Of a DNA stretch of 64,000 bases, positions 1-12,062 are shown in pieces. The position numbers and the translations under genes were made by a program. Under the pieces are notes generated by a model. That model saw only the letters and a program-made list of their open reading frames with translations, was not told where the DNA came from and did no database searches. The stretch's first letter is position 1; each line of letters begins with the position of its first letter. Source of the DNA: Nymphaea colorata (taxonomy: Eukaryota > Streptophyta > Magnoliopsida > Nymphaeales > Nymphaeaceae); contig NC_045139.1 of NCBI RefSeq assembly GCF_008831285.2, positions 8,650,204 to 8,714,203 on the forward strand. The letters are read 5' to 3'.

Positions 1-226
1 TCCCCTTCTGGAGGCATGTGAGTGAACTGGATGGAGGTCAAATACACAAAGCCAAACACAAAATTTTTGAAGAATGTTTCCAGATAATGCTAACATGCAG
101 CCCTAGAAAATGCACAGCAAATATGTTTTTTCATGTAAACATTTTGAAAAAGATCTTCTACCGAAGTAGGTTAGTAGGTTAAAGATGAGCTATAAAGAAT
201 TTGAGTAATTTGTGAAATTACATTAC

Positions 227-3200
227 CTTTCCACTCTGTGAATCCACCAGTAATCCATCTGCGTCATCACCAACAACTACCAAAAGTTTACGGTCCGGAC
301 TAATGGATGTATGCTGCCACACAAATAAACATTGTCAACAAGATACTCTAGCAACCAATATGCAATACAAACCGACAAACCAAGCACTAACATAAAACAA
401 AGAAAGTATATGTGATCTGATAAGGTCTTACATTTACTGCCCAAGGGAAGGTGAAATGCTTCAAGAGCTGAAACCTCTCTGTTTCAAATTCACGTACTCC
501 ACAATCATTATTCGAGGCCATGAAATGCACGTTGCCACTAGGAAAGAGCCAAAGGGATCATAACAGAAAAAGATTGAGCTGCCATATTAATCAAACAATC
601 TTATCCATGAACCAATCAAAATCTAGCACAGAATTACCTCAAGTTGTCATATATCTCAATGGCATTTGTAATAGCATTATCATCAAATGTTGTTCTCCTA
701 CAAAAGCTAACCCCTTCCTGTTCCAGTTGCTGATTGCAAGAGAATAAATTACGTCAGAAGCCGTGTAAGCTAAGGAGAAGAAGGCATTACATCATCAGCA
801 GTTTTTAAATCTCAAGGTGAAGTACACAAATGTTCTATTATTACCAACAATGATTACTTACAAGTAGCAATACAACTTCAGTTGAGTAGCTCTATCACAT
901 GGGGTTTTCAGATCACAAACCATTTACCCTCACCATTAATGTTAGCAAGGCCTAAAAAACCATCTTCTGTCCCTCAACAGAACCAATGAGTAACTAAGGA
1001 CTAACTTAAGGGAGCTTAGACAAACCATGTCCTTCAGAAAGATGAACTGCCTAAGAGAAAGGATATTATCCATGATCACTAGAAAAGTCACACAAAGTGG
1101 TCTCTAGCAATGCCATGATGAATAAAAAATGATGGAATCAAAAGGGTTAGAGTTTTTTTATTTCAAAGTTGGGTAAGAGCAACTTCCTAGAAATTAGGTA
1201 AGAAAATCAAAGGTTTCACAGCTAATTGCTTACTAGGTTGCTGGTCATCTGCTAGATCGAAACCAGGTTGCAAACTGCTTCGCATGGGTAGAGATGCTGA
1301 TACTTGGTAGTTGGTATGACAATATTCAAAAATAGAAAACACCAAAAAGCACAGAAAATTGTACACTATTTGTGGAAATACCAAATACAACTGCAACTAT
1401 CAAGCTTTGACACAATAGGCATTTTTAGATAGAAATATTTCACATATTGAAGAATGTTGAATTGATGATGACAATGTAGCTTGACATTCAAGAGGATGAA
1501 GTGATGAACTACTGGCCTGATGGTGACCATCATCATCTTACCTAAATATCCTTACATATCCATTTACATAGACAGGTAGAGCGAGGCACATACCAATCAC
1601 CAATAAAGAAGAAAACTAGAAGACTTTCTTCACCTAAAAAATGTGGCCTAGCATAAAACCATTTTCATCATGAGTGGAGCCAAGATACACTAAAATCAAA
1701 ATTCCACTGTGTACTGGAGAAGAGCAGAGCACACTCATATCAGGGATAAGCTCATCCTTTTTTATTCTGGATTAGGCAATCTCTGCTTAGGAAGACCCAC
1801 CAGATCGTTCTTAGGAAAACCTACCAGACCATTCCAAGAGATTCACCAAATAATTGATTCTGTTGAGCTTAAAGGTCTTAACTTACCCCCTGGCCAGGTG
1901 ACAAAGTTTTTGCTAGCATAAAACCTTTAGGTTTGCCAAAAAATAATATTTTAACAGAATTCATATTCATAGCCATTGGAAAATTAGAAGTTTGGTAAAT
2001 GGAACAGTTTGTAACTGTTCCATGAATCTGCGCCAACTTTGGGGCAGATTCATATAACATTTTTCAAAGTGTTCCATGAATTTGCCCCAATCTTTGGGTC
2101 ATATTCATGGAACAGTTACATACTGTTCTGTTTGTCCAACAGACCCTTAAGGAATTTCCAAGTCCCTAGAGGTCAATAGAGGAAAACACTCAAGTTGTCA
2201 TAAATAGGATTTGGGTCCCCCCTAAGTGGACCATGACCCTGACCCAATTTTGTAATCACCTATAAATAGGTGAATCATGCTAGTTTTAGGCATCCAGAGA
2301 GATTAATGAATAGTCGATCCCTCGCTGGGCTGGGGACTTAACCATAATTCCTATCTTGTGAGTTGCTTTAGCTGTTGTTATCTCTTATCTTGATAGGCAG
2401 GAAATTAGATAGCTGCAGGGTGCTATCATTTGCATCAGAGCTCAATTACAGCAGGCACTAAAGTCGAAACTATGTCGGGACGTGAGGTTCTTTCTCTAAG
2501 TCACCTGGATGCTGCAATTTGACTGTTGCACCCGTGTCGACACGACTCGGGTACGGGTGCGGCTTGGATTCGCACCCGACTCAGGTCAACAAGAGTCGGG
2601 TGCAGCTGAAAGCACCCGATCATTTTTGTCCATTTTGGACATGCACCCGACTCGCGTTTGACTCGAGTCGGGTGCAGTCAAACCTCATCAAGCCTGTTTT
2701 TGTCCTTTTTTATATTTTTTTTATTTTAAAGATTTTTAGCGTTAAAAGGAAGGTTTAACATTTTTTTCCATTTCACTTGTTTAATGTTTGTACTTTGTAA
2801 GCATGTTAATTCTTAATATGTTACATTCATATACACAATACATTATAACTTATAAGTACGTAATATATAATTTATCCATAAAGTGCGTAGCGTAGAGTGT
2901 ATAGACTATAGTGTACACTCTAAATTTCTTAATTCTTATATGTGTGTGTGTGTGTGTCCATATATATATATATATAAAATAATAACAAATAAATATTCTC
3001 GCCGCACCGCCGCACCTAAATTTTTTGGGATGTGCCGCATGGGCACCGGCGCCCCGCACCTAGGTGACATAGCTCTTTCTTTGTTGAAAAGCTTCAAGAA
3101 GTAAACTGAAGAGGAATGCTGCTCTAGAGATTGGAGACAATGGCTCGAGACCACCAAGGATTGGAAGGGTAGAGCAGAAGGTCGAGCACGTGTTGGCAAC

Positions 3201-6200
3201 ACAACAAACGTTCAAGGCCTTCATGAAGTTCTAGAAAAGGTAAGCCCTTGTTCTACTCCTTAGAACACCTTGATTTTCCAGCACCTGGGTGGTCGAGGAA
3301 ATCGGTGTCCCTCTCTCAACCGACCACCTCTACACCAAGGAGATTAGGAAAACCATTCTTTTCCTGAAACAAAGACACGAACAGGGGAGAATAGTCATCC
3401 CTTCAAGACATCAAAAATGGAAGTCCCTCATTTTGCAATAGAAGACCCACTCGGTTGCGCCTTTCATGCAAAGCAATTTTTGAATGTTAGTGTGTTACAG
3501 TGGAATAACGAGTTAATCATGTCGCAATTCACCTTTGGGGACATGCAAATAGGTGGCAATGGATGATTGCGCAGTAGGGCAAGCCCAGTTGGGAACAAAT
3601 TTATGGAGGCCCTTTTCATCAGATTTGGTCTCTCGCTTTATCTAGATTATAATGTGGAGTTGTATGAAATCAGGCAGAAAGAAACTGTGGTCCTCAAGCC
3701 GAGTTCAAGGAATTAAACAATATGGTCAGAGGTTGGTCATCGAAAGCACTGATCTGCATTTTGATTGGGGGACAGCGGGAGGATATCAGAATAGAAGTGC
3801 AGGCTGCAAGGCCTCAATCTCGGTTGGAAAGCTTTGAGTTGGCTAGAATTGCTGAAGAAAAGGTCGTCAAACTAGGGAATGGTAAGAGAGGTGCCAATCT
3901 GCATTTAAGTTTGCTATGCTGCCTAAGGAAACAAATGATACCTTGCCCAATCAGAGGAGAGACAACCTTGCCCAAATCAGAGGAGAGACAACCGAAAGGG
4001 TAAGTCCACCATAGTGAGGAAATTAAGCCCTAAACAGATAAGGGATAGACGACATAGAGGCTTGTGTTTCAAGTTTCAACTATAGGAAAAGTGGACTCCA
4101 GGTCATGCATGCATAAGGCTGCATATGGTCATTTGAAAAGGAATTGGGTGAGGCAACCACAAACAAAGGAATAGGGCCACAAGGGCACATCGACCATTGA
4201 CAGTATCCTTTCACGCCTTGATCAGAGACAAAATACCTCAAGCGATGCGGGTGGTTGGACGTCTAAATGGTTGAAGCGCAAATATTCTGGTGAACACTGG
4301 TTCAACACATAATTTCGTGTGTGGAAGGACTACGAAAATGTGTGGGTATACCTGTACCACAATGGGACAGCCTGAATTTAAAGTTGTCGTTGGGGTCAGT
4401 GGGTCGCTCGTGTGTCGTGGCAAGTGCCCTCAAGAAACGATAGAGGTGCAAGGACAATCATTTTTGGAGGAACTCTATCCCCTGGAAATGGGTGGAGCCG
4501 ATGTAGTGCTCGGCATGCAATGGCTGAAACACCTGGACAGTGTCAAGTGGAATTTTGTAGAAATGAAAATGAAAGTTAAGGTTAAGGAGAAATCATGATT
4601 CAAGCAGCACCCCTATAAGCAGCAATGTTGGAAAAAGAGTGCAAATTCAATAAAATCAGCCATCAGTCGATTAGGCTGCACCTTCTTCTCATGAGCAAAA
4701 GTGAAGAAACTGCTGCAAGTTGTGAGTTTTCCACTCAGACTATACCGCATTTTTTTGCAACTAGGAATTATAGTTTTTGCGTAAGTATTCAAGCAACTTA
4801 AAGGCCGAGGGTTACCGTTAGCCAGAGATATTGATCATAGAAACAACATTGAGCTAGGTGCAAAGCCTGTCAATCTCAGGCCTTAATGAAGGGGAAAGTG
4901 AAAGATTAATGGCTGAAATGCTGAATGATGGAACTATACAAGCTAGTCAAAAAGAAAGATGGGTCATGGTGCTTTTGCATCAATTACCATGTGTTGAATG
5001 CAGTAACAGTAAAAAACCAGTGCCCAATTCCTATAATAGAGGAATTTCTAGATTAATTACAAGGCACAGCAATTTTCTCCAAACTAGATTCCAAGGCAGG
5101 TTACCACCAAATACGAATGGCAGTTGTGGATGTCCCTCAGACACACCAAAGCCACTACAAATTTCGGGTAACACCCTTTGGCTTAACTAATGTGCCAGCT
5201 ACATTTTAGACACTTATGAATAATGCCTTTCAGTCCCATTTGCACAAGTTTTATGATATTTTAGTATACAACAGGCTGCTCAGGGAGCACAAGAAACATC
5301 TTGAGATAGTACTGCAACTGCTGCATGATAATAGGCTTTACACTAAGCTTTCTAAATGTCTTTTTGACAGCCCACAAGTCACCTATTTAAGCCACACAAT
5401 CACACAGCAAGGAGTCAAAATAGAGGAGGAGCAAAATCATGGCTATTAAGGACTAGACACAAACCCAGGGGATCTAGCTGTCGGGAAGTTGAGTCAATTT
5501 ATGGATAAGCCCAGAAAAGTCCTTTGGAATGCAACCATGATGGTCTTAATATATCTAAAATCGTCTCTCTGCAAAGGGTTGTTGTTTCACAGAGGACAGT
5601 CCTTAGATATTGATGCAGACTATGTAGGGTCAATTGATGATAGAAAGTCTACCACTAGCTTTTGGGCTATGGCCCAAACTGCGGTTGAGCTGACATGGGT
5701 GAAATCTATGGTTATTAGCTTAGGAGTTTACGTAAAATTACCCATGGAGATGAGGTGTGACAATAGGACAACAACTTATATTGCCAACAACCTTGTTTTC
5801 GTGAGAGGACCAAGCATATAGAGGTTGATTGTCACTAGTCACTATATCCAAGATATAGTTCAAGCATGAGTCACATGTCTTGAATGAAGATCAAGTAGTT
5901 GATGTGCTTACTAAGCTTCTTCCTATAGTTGATTTCACCTGATGTTGTAACCAGCTGAACATGATTGACATCTATACTCTAACTTGAATAGGAGCATTGA
6001 GAGTGCTTACTAAGCTTCTTCCTATAGTTGATTTCACCTGATGTTGTAACCAGCTGAACATGATTGACATCTATACTCTAACTTGAATAGGAGCATTGAG
6101 AGTTATTATTATATCATGAGGGAGCTTCTAACAACTATTTATAGGTCATGGGGTTCTCTTTAATATTTATCATTTATTTTGTGAACTGTTATGTAATTCT

Positions 6201-7921
6201 TGGTGACCAACCCTAATCCCATACTAACGTGGGATTAGGCTAATCAAGTGAAGTTCTTTTTCTCTCTCTCTCTCTCAAACCTGTCCAACAGCTACCATGA
6301 AATCTCCCTTGTCATATGCAAATATTACTTTGTTCCAGAAAGCTTAGCTTCTACAAGACAATGTAAACCCAAAGAAAAATGAAATCTAAAGTCCACCACC
6401 ATCCATTCCCCACGCTTAGCATTTTTGTTCATTGCACAAACAACCTATTGCAGAACATGAAGACTGAAATAAAGTGGCATACCTTACAAATTAGCTCTCC
6501 TTGAAACCCACCAGCTACTAGTAAGTTATCCTTGACAGCAAGCGTGCTGATTTGTGGCTGCGAAAAACCTTCTAACAAACTTCCAGGATATCTCTAGAGC
6601 AAAAAATACACAGAAACGGCTTGGACATGAGAAGCAGTTAAGCAAAGCTGCAAAACATATTAGAACAGAGTAACAAAATGAAAAAAACGCATTGCAGTGT
6701 GAACATAAAATCAGGGGGGGCTAAAGAAGCAGAAGAACAACCTCAGCAGGTGTAATGCGTCCCGAAACATTGAGTACTTCCGATGGAGTGCAAGCTAATG
6801 ATGACCAATGAATCACCGAGTAATTCGACATTAGATATACATCATGTTTTGACGTTGCCCAGACCAAGTTCCTCAGCTGGCAGAATTAAAAATTTAAAAC
6901 AAAAAACAAGGCAAATTCATTAGCCACAATTAATGTCCTATGAGAAATCAAAGTAAGAGTATTAGGCTATTAGCAGTTCTTCAAAACAAAATGCGCCTCA
7001 ATTCAACCAGGTATATGGATAACAAGAACCTATGCCAACGATGTTGTTATGTTGTAGATGCATGGAAGAGTAGAAGCCAATTAGACATGAACAAAAAAAA
7101 GAACACTTAAAAAACTATTTCATCACAAAAGCAATTCATGAGAAACACCCGAAATTTTCACGCAAACAATCAGCATTAAATATCCTCTCCAGAAGCATGA
7201 TCTCAAACAAGAAAAAGATTTCCACTGGAAAAAAAATGACTCGCGTTGTGCCTATTCAAAGAAAGAAAAGTTACAACTCATAAAAATGAACAGTAACCTG
7301 AAAATGAAGAATCGTGGACTTCACCGATCTTGCGTTATGCCTAAATTCATAATAATTCCCACCTTTCGAGACTTGTTTGCATTCCTGCAGCAGTAAAAGC
7401 CAGTCAACGAAAACGGATGTCAACAATTTCATTGCACCAACATCGGCATGCAATAAATTGTAAGTAGAGAAATATATGTATGGGATAGGGAAAGAAGAAA
7501 CGGGGGAAAAGGAAAAGGCCCACCTTCTCCATAACATCGCCAGATGCGGGAACGTTCTCATAGTTTCTATATTGCTCAAGTCTGGTGCGTCTGTAACCCT
7601 CCCTCGTTATGTTCAACCTCTCCCACGGGATCCCTTGGATATCCTTGCCCTTCCTTGCTTGAGCCGCAGACGTATCGGTCACTCTAATGAGCTACAAAAG
7701 AACCGGTTTTTTCATAATTAAGAACAGCCCCGCAATTGGACCGCATACAGATTCCTCAACTCCAGTCACAGAGAGAGAGAGAGTACCACATCATACTCGT
7801 CTTCGTTCTCCATCTCCCTCGCATCCCTTCCGTGGAACTCATCGTCCACGTCGTCCATAAACTCGTCCCTCTCGTTTTCGTCCGCCATGTACTCGAAGTC
7901 CTCCTCCCGATAAAACGACAT
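227..7921 (-). CDS. WD40-repeat protein, C2A9.03/At3g13340-like (3' end outside window)
   Basis: Eight coding exons read on the minus strand: 7787-7921, 7524-7691, 7298-7384, 6742-6876, 6483-6593, 638-729, 432-537 and 227-313. All join in frame (307 codons) with GT-AG introns. The start is the ATG at 7921, just after a 5'-UTR intron acceptor; the N-terminus is very acidic ([17 protein letters not shown]). Exon 2 carries the family block [18 protein letters not shown], exon 3 [10 protein letters not shown], exon 4 [17 protein letters not shown], and exons 7-8 the beta-propeller blades with [13 protein letters not shown] and [14 protein letters not shown]. From family memory these are plant 'uncharacterised WD repeat-containing protein C2A9.03-like' proteins; a scaffold role is the usual inference and no enzyme is implied. 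The last blades (the family is usually about 400-450 residues) lie left of base 1; 1-226 looks intronic. The intron between 730 and 6482 is swollen by transposon remnants. Confidence 0.88.
1925..2150. repeat. Dispersed MITE-like repeat (GGAACAGTT / ATGAATCTGCCCCAA family)
   Basis: Contains several copies, in both orientations, of the words TGGAACAGTT, CATGAATCTG and TTTGCCCCAA, so the segment can fold back. Related words recur near 9320-9380, 14645-14730, 22830-22915, 45255-45310, 48560-48615 and 61385-61530 in this window. It is non-coding. It looks like a non-autonomous DNA transposon family; exact ends and target duplications were not determined. Confidence 0.5.
2150..2445 (+). mobile_element. 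Degenerate LTR and primer-binding site of a Ty3/Gypsy remnant
   Basis: Holds an LTR-like stretch with CTATAAATAGGT (TATA-like) around 2260-2275 and, just downstream (near 2430-2445), a decayed primer-binding-like motif GCATCAGAGCTC resembling the initiator tRNA-Met complement TGGTATCAGAGC. It precedes Gypsy-like protease and RT fragments on the same strand. It lies inside the fifth coding intron of the WD-repeat gene, antisense to it. Confidence 0.45.
2530..2675. repeat. Short interspersed GTCGGGTGC motif cluster
   Basis: The nonamer-like words GTCGGGTGC and GCACCCGACTC alternate at least seven times in both orientations within about 145 bp, making a GC-rich, self-complementary patch inside the WD-gene intron. 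It is unlike the surrounding AT-rich DNA. No protein or known element is recognised. Confidence 0.55.
3080..5450 (+). pseudogene. Ty3/Gypsy retrotransposon pol remnant (protease and RT fragments)
   Basis: Broken frames on the plus strand. At 4290-4598 there is a retropepsin-like segment with NTGSTHNF (the catalytic Asp of the usual DTG is Asn) and a later [12 protein letters not shown] motif. At about 4858-5449 RT-like fragments appear in shifting frames, including the block with [18 protein letters not shown] typical of Gypsy RT ends. The 3080-4250 part probably derives from gag and shows no intact frame. Many stops and frameshifts mean it is not functional. It is an old insertion in the WD-gene intron, antisense to the gene. 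Confidence 0.7.
5460..6300 (+). pseudogene. Ty1/Copia 3'-end remnant (RNase H) with LTR-like tail
   Basis: Residues encoded at 5489-5820 match the Copia RNase H end: a QFMDKPRK..W block, [19 protein letters not shown] and a later [14 protein letters not shown]. The integrase and RT parts are missing. The downstream sequence to about 6300 looks like a decayed polypurine tract and LTR. It is adjacent to, and probably younger than or nested beside, the Gypsy fragment. No intact protein is possible. Confidence 0.7.
5904..6101. repeat. 99 bp tandem duplication at the Copia 3' end
   Basis: Two near-perfect head-to-tail copies of 99 bp, starting at 5904 and 6003 with GTGCTTACTAAGCTTCTTCC. They span the end of the Copia coding remnant and the start of its LTR-like tail. 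Confidence 0.9.
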
Positions 7922-8460
7922 CAAAGCCCCCTGCAAGAACCCTAGAATCAACACCCAAATCAAGCTCCCGTACAAATTCGACCCCAAAAAGTCCAGAGTT
8001 CCCTTCCCCTACTCGCAAACCGCCCTCATCCTTTCTCCCCAAACCTTAGAATCGCAACAATTCCACTCTCCTCCTACCCAACCGAAACAGAAACCCCAGT
8101 TACCCCCTCTCCCTGCAAATCCCCAAACCCGAACCGAAATCACACACTAGAAAACAGCACAATCCCCGGAAATAAACCGGGAAATTGGAAGAAGACAAAA
8201 ATTCCAACTCAAATCAAACACAAACAAAAGAGACGAAAAAAAAAGGATAACATGAAGAGCGACTGGGAAAGTAAGAAACCTCACCAGGGAATGAAATCCA
8301 AGAAATTAAGCAAGAAAACAAGGAAGAAAATTTCCTCTTTTTTTTTTTTCCCCTCTTCCACGCTCCTTGTGCTTCCCTTCCTCTTCGATAAGATCAGAAA
8401 CGGGGAGAGGCGGGGGGAGAGACAGCGACGCTTCCCCTTTGCTTTTTGTTATTCGATTTA
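7922..8460 (-). promoter_or_regulatory. 5' UTR with leader intron of the WD-repeat gene
   Basis: Upstream of the ATG at 7921 a strong acceptor (TTCTTGCAG) ends at 7931, leaving nine UTR bases before the ATG. A matching donor (CTG then GTGAGG) lies at 8284-8283, so a roughly 350 bp leader intron is likely, with a first non-coding exon from 8285 to about 8450. The DNA around 8390-8450 is purine- and CT-rich, as in many plant transcription start regions; no clear TATA box is seen. Confidence 0.5.
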
Positions 8461-8639
8461 ACAAAATAAAAATCTGGAGACGCAACCGGAGTTTAAATAC
8501 CCTCTATGAAATCAAATGCTGGGTACGGAGATCCAATACCCGTTAACAGATTACTGAAATAGGCCTCATAGTTTGGTCAATGACCCGTCTCACCCATGTC
8601 GAGGGTAAAATCCACCTGGCTCCGCCTGGCACGGCCGTA

Positions 8640-8935
8640 AGAAGCCGGGCCCGGGCCCGCCCAACATTTAAAAACCGACCTTGGGTTAGATTCGAGCCCA
8701 AGCATCTGCCTCGATTAAATTTAAAAATATATTTTAATATAAAATAATATATAAATATAATTAATTATAATTAATTATTATAAATATATGTATTAATAAA
8801 AAATTAAAAAATAAATTATTGAATCTGAATCGAGCTTATCTGACTCACCCGAACCGGCTCGAGTGGGCTCGGGTACCTTTTTCTTGGGCCCAAACGTGGG
8901 CCTGAGTCGAGTCGGGTACCCGGCAGCAGCAGCCT
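8640..8935. repeat. GC-flanked AT-core dispersed repeat (copy 1)
   Basis: Starts with GGGCCCGGGCCCGCCC, has an almost pure A/T core around 8715-8820 (with TATAATTAATTATAATTAAT), and ends in GGCTCGAGTGGGCTCGGGTACC. The same layout recurs at about 8990-9225, 54435-54690 and 62940-63160, with a shorter piece near 49090-49200. It is non-coding and probably a non-autonomous element family. Confidence 0.55.
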
Positions 8936-8989
8936 TAGTTTGGAGGCCCTCTCGTGCGTGGGACATGAGGTTGGTTTCCTGATTGCTTT

Positions 8990-9225
8990 GCTCTCAAGCC
9001 TGGGTTGAGTTTGAACATAGGCATTGGGTTGGTCTAATAAGTGGACTTGATTAAGCTATATTCTAGCTAATAAGATTTTTTAAATATTATTTTATTGGTT
9101 TTTATATGTAGTTATAATGTTTTTAAGAATTAAATACATATATATTTTTTAATTTTAAAGAATCCCCCGCTAAGTTTCATGTGTTGGGTCAAGCCAGCCT
9201 AATGCCCAAACCTGCTTCCAACTAA
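8990..9225. repeat. GC-flanked AT-core dispersed repeat (copy 2, diverged)
   Basis: A weaker copy of the 8640-8935 pattern: CTGGGTTGAGTTTG-like flank, AT-rich core at 9065-9160, then GGGTCAAGCCAGCCTAATGCCC. The end phrase is closely matched at about 63120-63150 (TGACCTGATGCCCAACC). Confidence 0.4.
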
Positions 9226-10129
9226 GCGTGGCCAAGTGAATCGATATCAAACTTTTGTCTTACGGAACATAAGCTAGGAGTTTGATGTTTTCCTGATCAA
9301 AGCTTAAAATATTAATTGGTCGTTTTCAATATAAACAATTTGTTACTGTTTTATGAATCTATTTTAATTTATAAAACAACAATAACTATTTGTTCCAAGT
9401 GACATTATTAAACCCTTATTTTAAAAGTAAAGTTTCCAAAATAACATTTAAGATGTGTTTGAATAACTGTCAAAACTACGCTTGTAAAAAAAAACACATT
9501 TTGTCACAAGTTCATTCTTGAAAAGGAGCGAAAACTTTCCCTTCTTCATCAAATTCTCATCTTATCATTTAAACATAAAATTTAAATTTTAAAACTAATA
9601 AAAAAAATCAAGTTGTCACGAAACATCGTTTTCACAAAAGATGGCTTTTATAATTTATCATGGAAACACAACCTAAAGATTCATGGGGGAACTGAGTAGC
9701 GTTTGTATGACTAGAACTTGGGCAGACCACAGTAATAGAAACAGGTTTTTTATTTAGGGATATTATTTCAAAATTTTCATTTGAATAATATAAGCAACTG
9801 CTCACACCAACCAACAAATGGGTCCGTCGCTAGCGATTTTTTTTCCGTGGCAAACTTAAAAAGAAAATATACAGTAAATTTTTTCAAATTAATGAAAGTA
9901 AAATAAATGAAAAACCAATAAAACAGCATACAAAACAAGAAGTTTGGCATAAAACTCACGAAAAAAAAAAAGTAAAAAAAAAGCCAAAAAATGCGAAAAA
10001 ACACACTTTTTGTTTTGGTGTTTTTTCTAAAAATGTTTTTCTAATTTTTTCTCGACCGACTTACTTTCGCATTTTTGTCCTTTTCTTTTAAACGCATTTT
10101 TTGGGGTTAAGTTAAGTACCGCTTCATCA
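9226..10129. other. AT-rich intergenic DNA, no gene seen
   Basis: Poly-A/T tracts and short frames only. A fragment around 9320-9380 resembles the dispersed GGAACAGTT/ATGAATCT repeat. Confidence 0.5.
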
Positions 10130-10500
10130 ATTTGGGAAGAGAGGTTTGACTCTAGGGGGCTTAATTTCGTACAATCGCGAGAATTGCGGGGCATAAACGT
10201 CATTTAATACATCGCGGGGGTCCGTCGCCACGTCAGCGGCAGACAGCGATGGGACCACGCATGTTTAAACAAGTACGCGTAAAAGGCAAAGGGCAGCCAC
10301 TGGGCCCCACCGCAATAAGCAAAGGCCAAACGGGTGGCGGGCCCCGCGACCGCATCGAACTGTTTGTGGCAGCGCTTCGTACCCTAACCAGCCCCAGAAC
10401 TTTTCGGGTCTTTTCCCCCCTACATGATGATAGAGCCGAACCGGGGCTGGGACCCACCCGCGAGACTGCAAACTGGGGTCGGCTCTCGGATTGAATCTCG
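10130..10500. other. CpG-rich stretch without recognisable gene
   Basis: A block rich in G/C and CpG (GGGGGTCCGTCGCCACGTCAGCGGC and similar) sits within AT-rich DNA. It contains CCACGTCA, a G-box-like core, near 10229. Frames of 74-96 codons exist on both strands but none resembles a protein I know. It could be an orphan promoter or a gene-derived fragment captured by an element. Confidence 0.35.
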
Positions 10501-11339
10501 CAGCTTTGATTCCAGAATCCGAAAACTCAAGACATTTGTTGATGTTTGATTTCAATCGATATTGTAAGGATTGGAAATGTAATCGAACTGGCCATGCTAT
10601 TGATTAAGTTACTCGATCGTAAATAGACGAAAACATTACTTTATTTATTCCTAACAAACAAAAAAATTGCACTAAATAAAAGCTATGAACCTTTAAATTC
10701 GGTTTTAAAAATATAAAACTTTTCGAGCATTCATTTATGCCTTCTTTTTCAAAATCAATCTCGGGTATGGCTCAATTACGTAGCTAGTAAAGAGCTAATC
10801 ACTAGTTCAAATGGCATGCAATATATTAGTTGAATGTGCTATTTTGATGGTTGATAAATATTAAGTAAACTGGCTCACTGTTCCTTTCTTCTTTCTCTCT
10901 CTCTATCTCTCATACTAAATTCCCAACTACCACCAGCCTCGCAATCATAATTTTTTCATCCAATCTTCGATTTGATAGCGATACGCATGGGAAAAGACAA
11001 AAACGTGTTGAGCTTGAAACTATGATCTATGGAGTATGTCTAATAAATACGTATCTTAATATAAGTTTTCCTTCATGAATTTAACGACACAGACAGATGC
11101 AAAAAAAAGTAAGAGATACGTAAAAGAAATCATGAAAATCCAACGTTTAAATTGTACACTTCTGATTTGTGTGATATATTGATTCTTGCAAGCTTAAATA
11201 CTTTGCATTGATAAAAGAAAAAATCTGGATTTCATTACTGATTAACCACATTTTTTCTGAGGAATAACTGGATTTGAATCACATATGAGCTTGTCTAGAT
11301 GATTGGGAGATTATAGATGTTGAGCCAGGAGTTTGCCAA
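10501..11339. other. Intergenic DNA, nothing recognised
   Basis: AT-rich sequence with no protein-like frame, RNA gene or clear repeat. Confidence 0.5.
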
Positions 11340-12062
11340 GGAACTGAGAATCAGTAAGTTGGTTTTCGCTGCTTGGCAGTTTCTATTTCCCTCTCATCGC
11401 CGTCGCCGAAGCCCTCTCTCTCACGGTGGGAGTCTCACCCAAATCCTCCATTTCTGTTTTCCTCTCATCGGAGTCACTCGACCCCTCTCTCTCACAGTGA
11501 GATTTTCGCCCAAATCCTCTATGTGGGTCCGTCGCCTCCGACCTCGGTCGCCTCTTTTTCACCGGAATCCTCCGTGGAGGGCCGGAGGCGTTGACGCAAC
11601 CGTGGTTCTGTCGCCGCTTCCTCCGACTCCAAGTCTCTGGCTGTTGAGTTGTCGACCTCCCGTCCGCCGTCTTCATCTGGGTAGGCCGCAGCTCCAGTGA
11701 CTCGTTGAGTGTCCCCTGTCGCCGGTCGACCGTCAGTCCATCAAGGAACCTCTTTAAGTTCTGTCGAATCTCTTTTGCCCTCTCTTTGTTGGGGGCGGAC
11801 ATGCAGTAGCTGGGCAAACAATTGCTTGCTCGCCGCCTTGTGCTCCCTTTTCTATAGAAACCTCCCGTGCCCTTTATTGACATTTCCGTTGGGCGAGCAA
11901 CCGGTTGAGTGCACAGTCTCTTTCTCGTTGATGTCCCCATCTCTCACCGTATCTCTGCTAGGTGTATCCAGTAGCCTAGGGAATGGCGGCTTCGCCCCCT
12001 TTCTGTTGACATTTCGAAGAAAGAGTTTTGCTTCCGTGCTTCCCTTCTCTTCCGCCCGGTAA
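11340..12062 (+). other. Possible 5' exon of an unidentified transcript or decayed gene
   Basis: A CT- and CpG-rich stretch with an imperfect internal duplication of about 70 bp (TTTCCCTCTCATCGCCG near 11388; TTTTCCTCTCATCGGAG near 11457). It ends in CTTCCGCCCG followed by GTAACTTC and a T-rich run, which looks like an exon end followed by an intron. Frames of 127 codons (+) and 185 codons (-) overlap here but neither has recognisable motifs, and both follow the sequence bias. It could be a leader exon, a LINE 5' end or a pseudogene. Confidence 0.3.

Noticed and set aside
7271-7579. Single 102-codon protein
   Set aside because: Only 7298-7384 is coding (exon 3 of the WD gene); the rest is intron read-through.
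11383-11940. 185-codon frame on the minus strand
   Set aside because: Low-complexity Arg/Ser-rich composition follows the CT/CpG bias of the DNA; no motif, no supporting exon structure.
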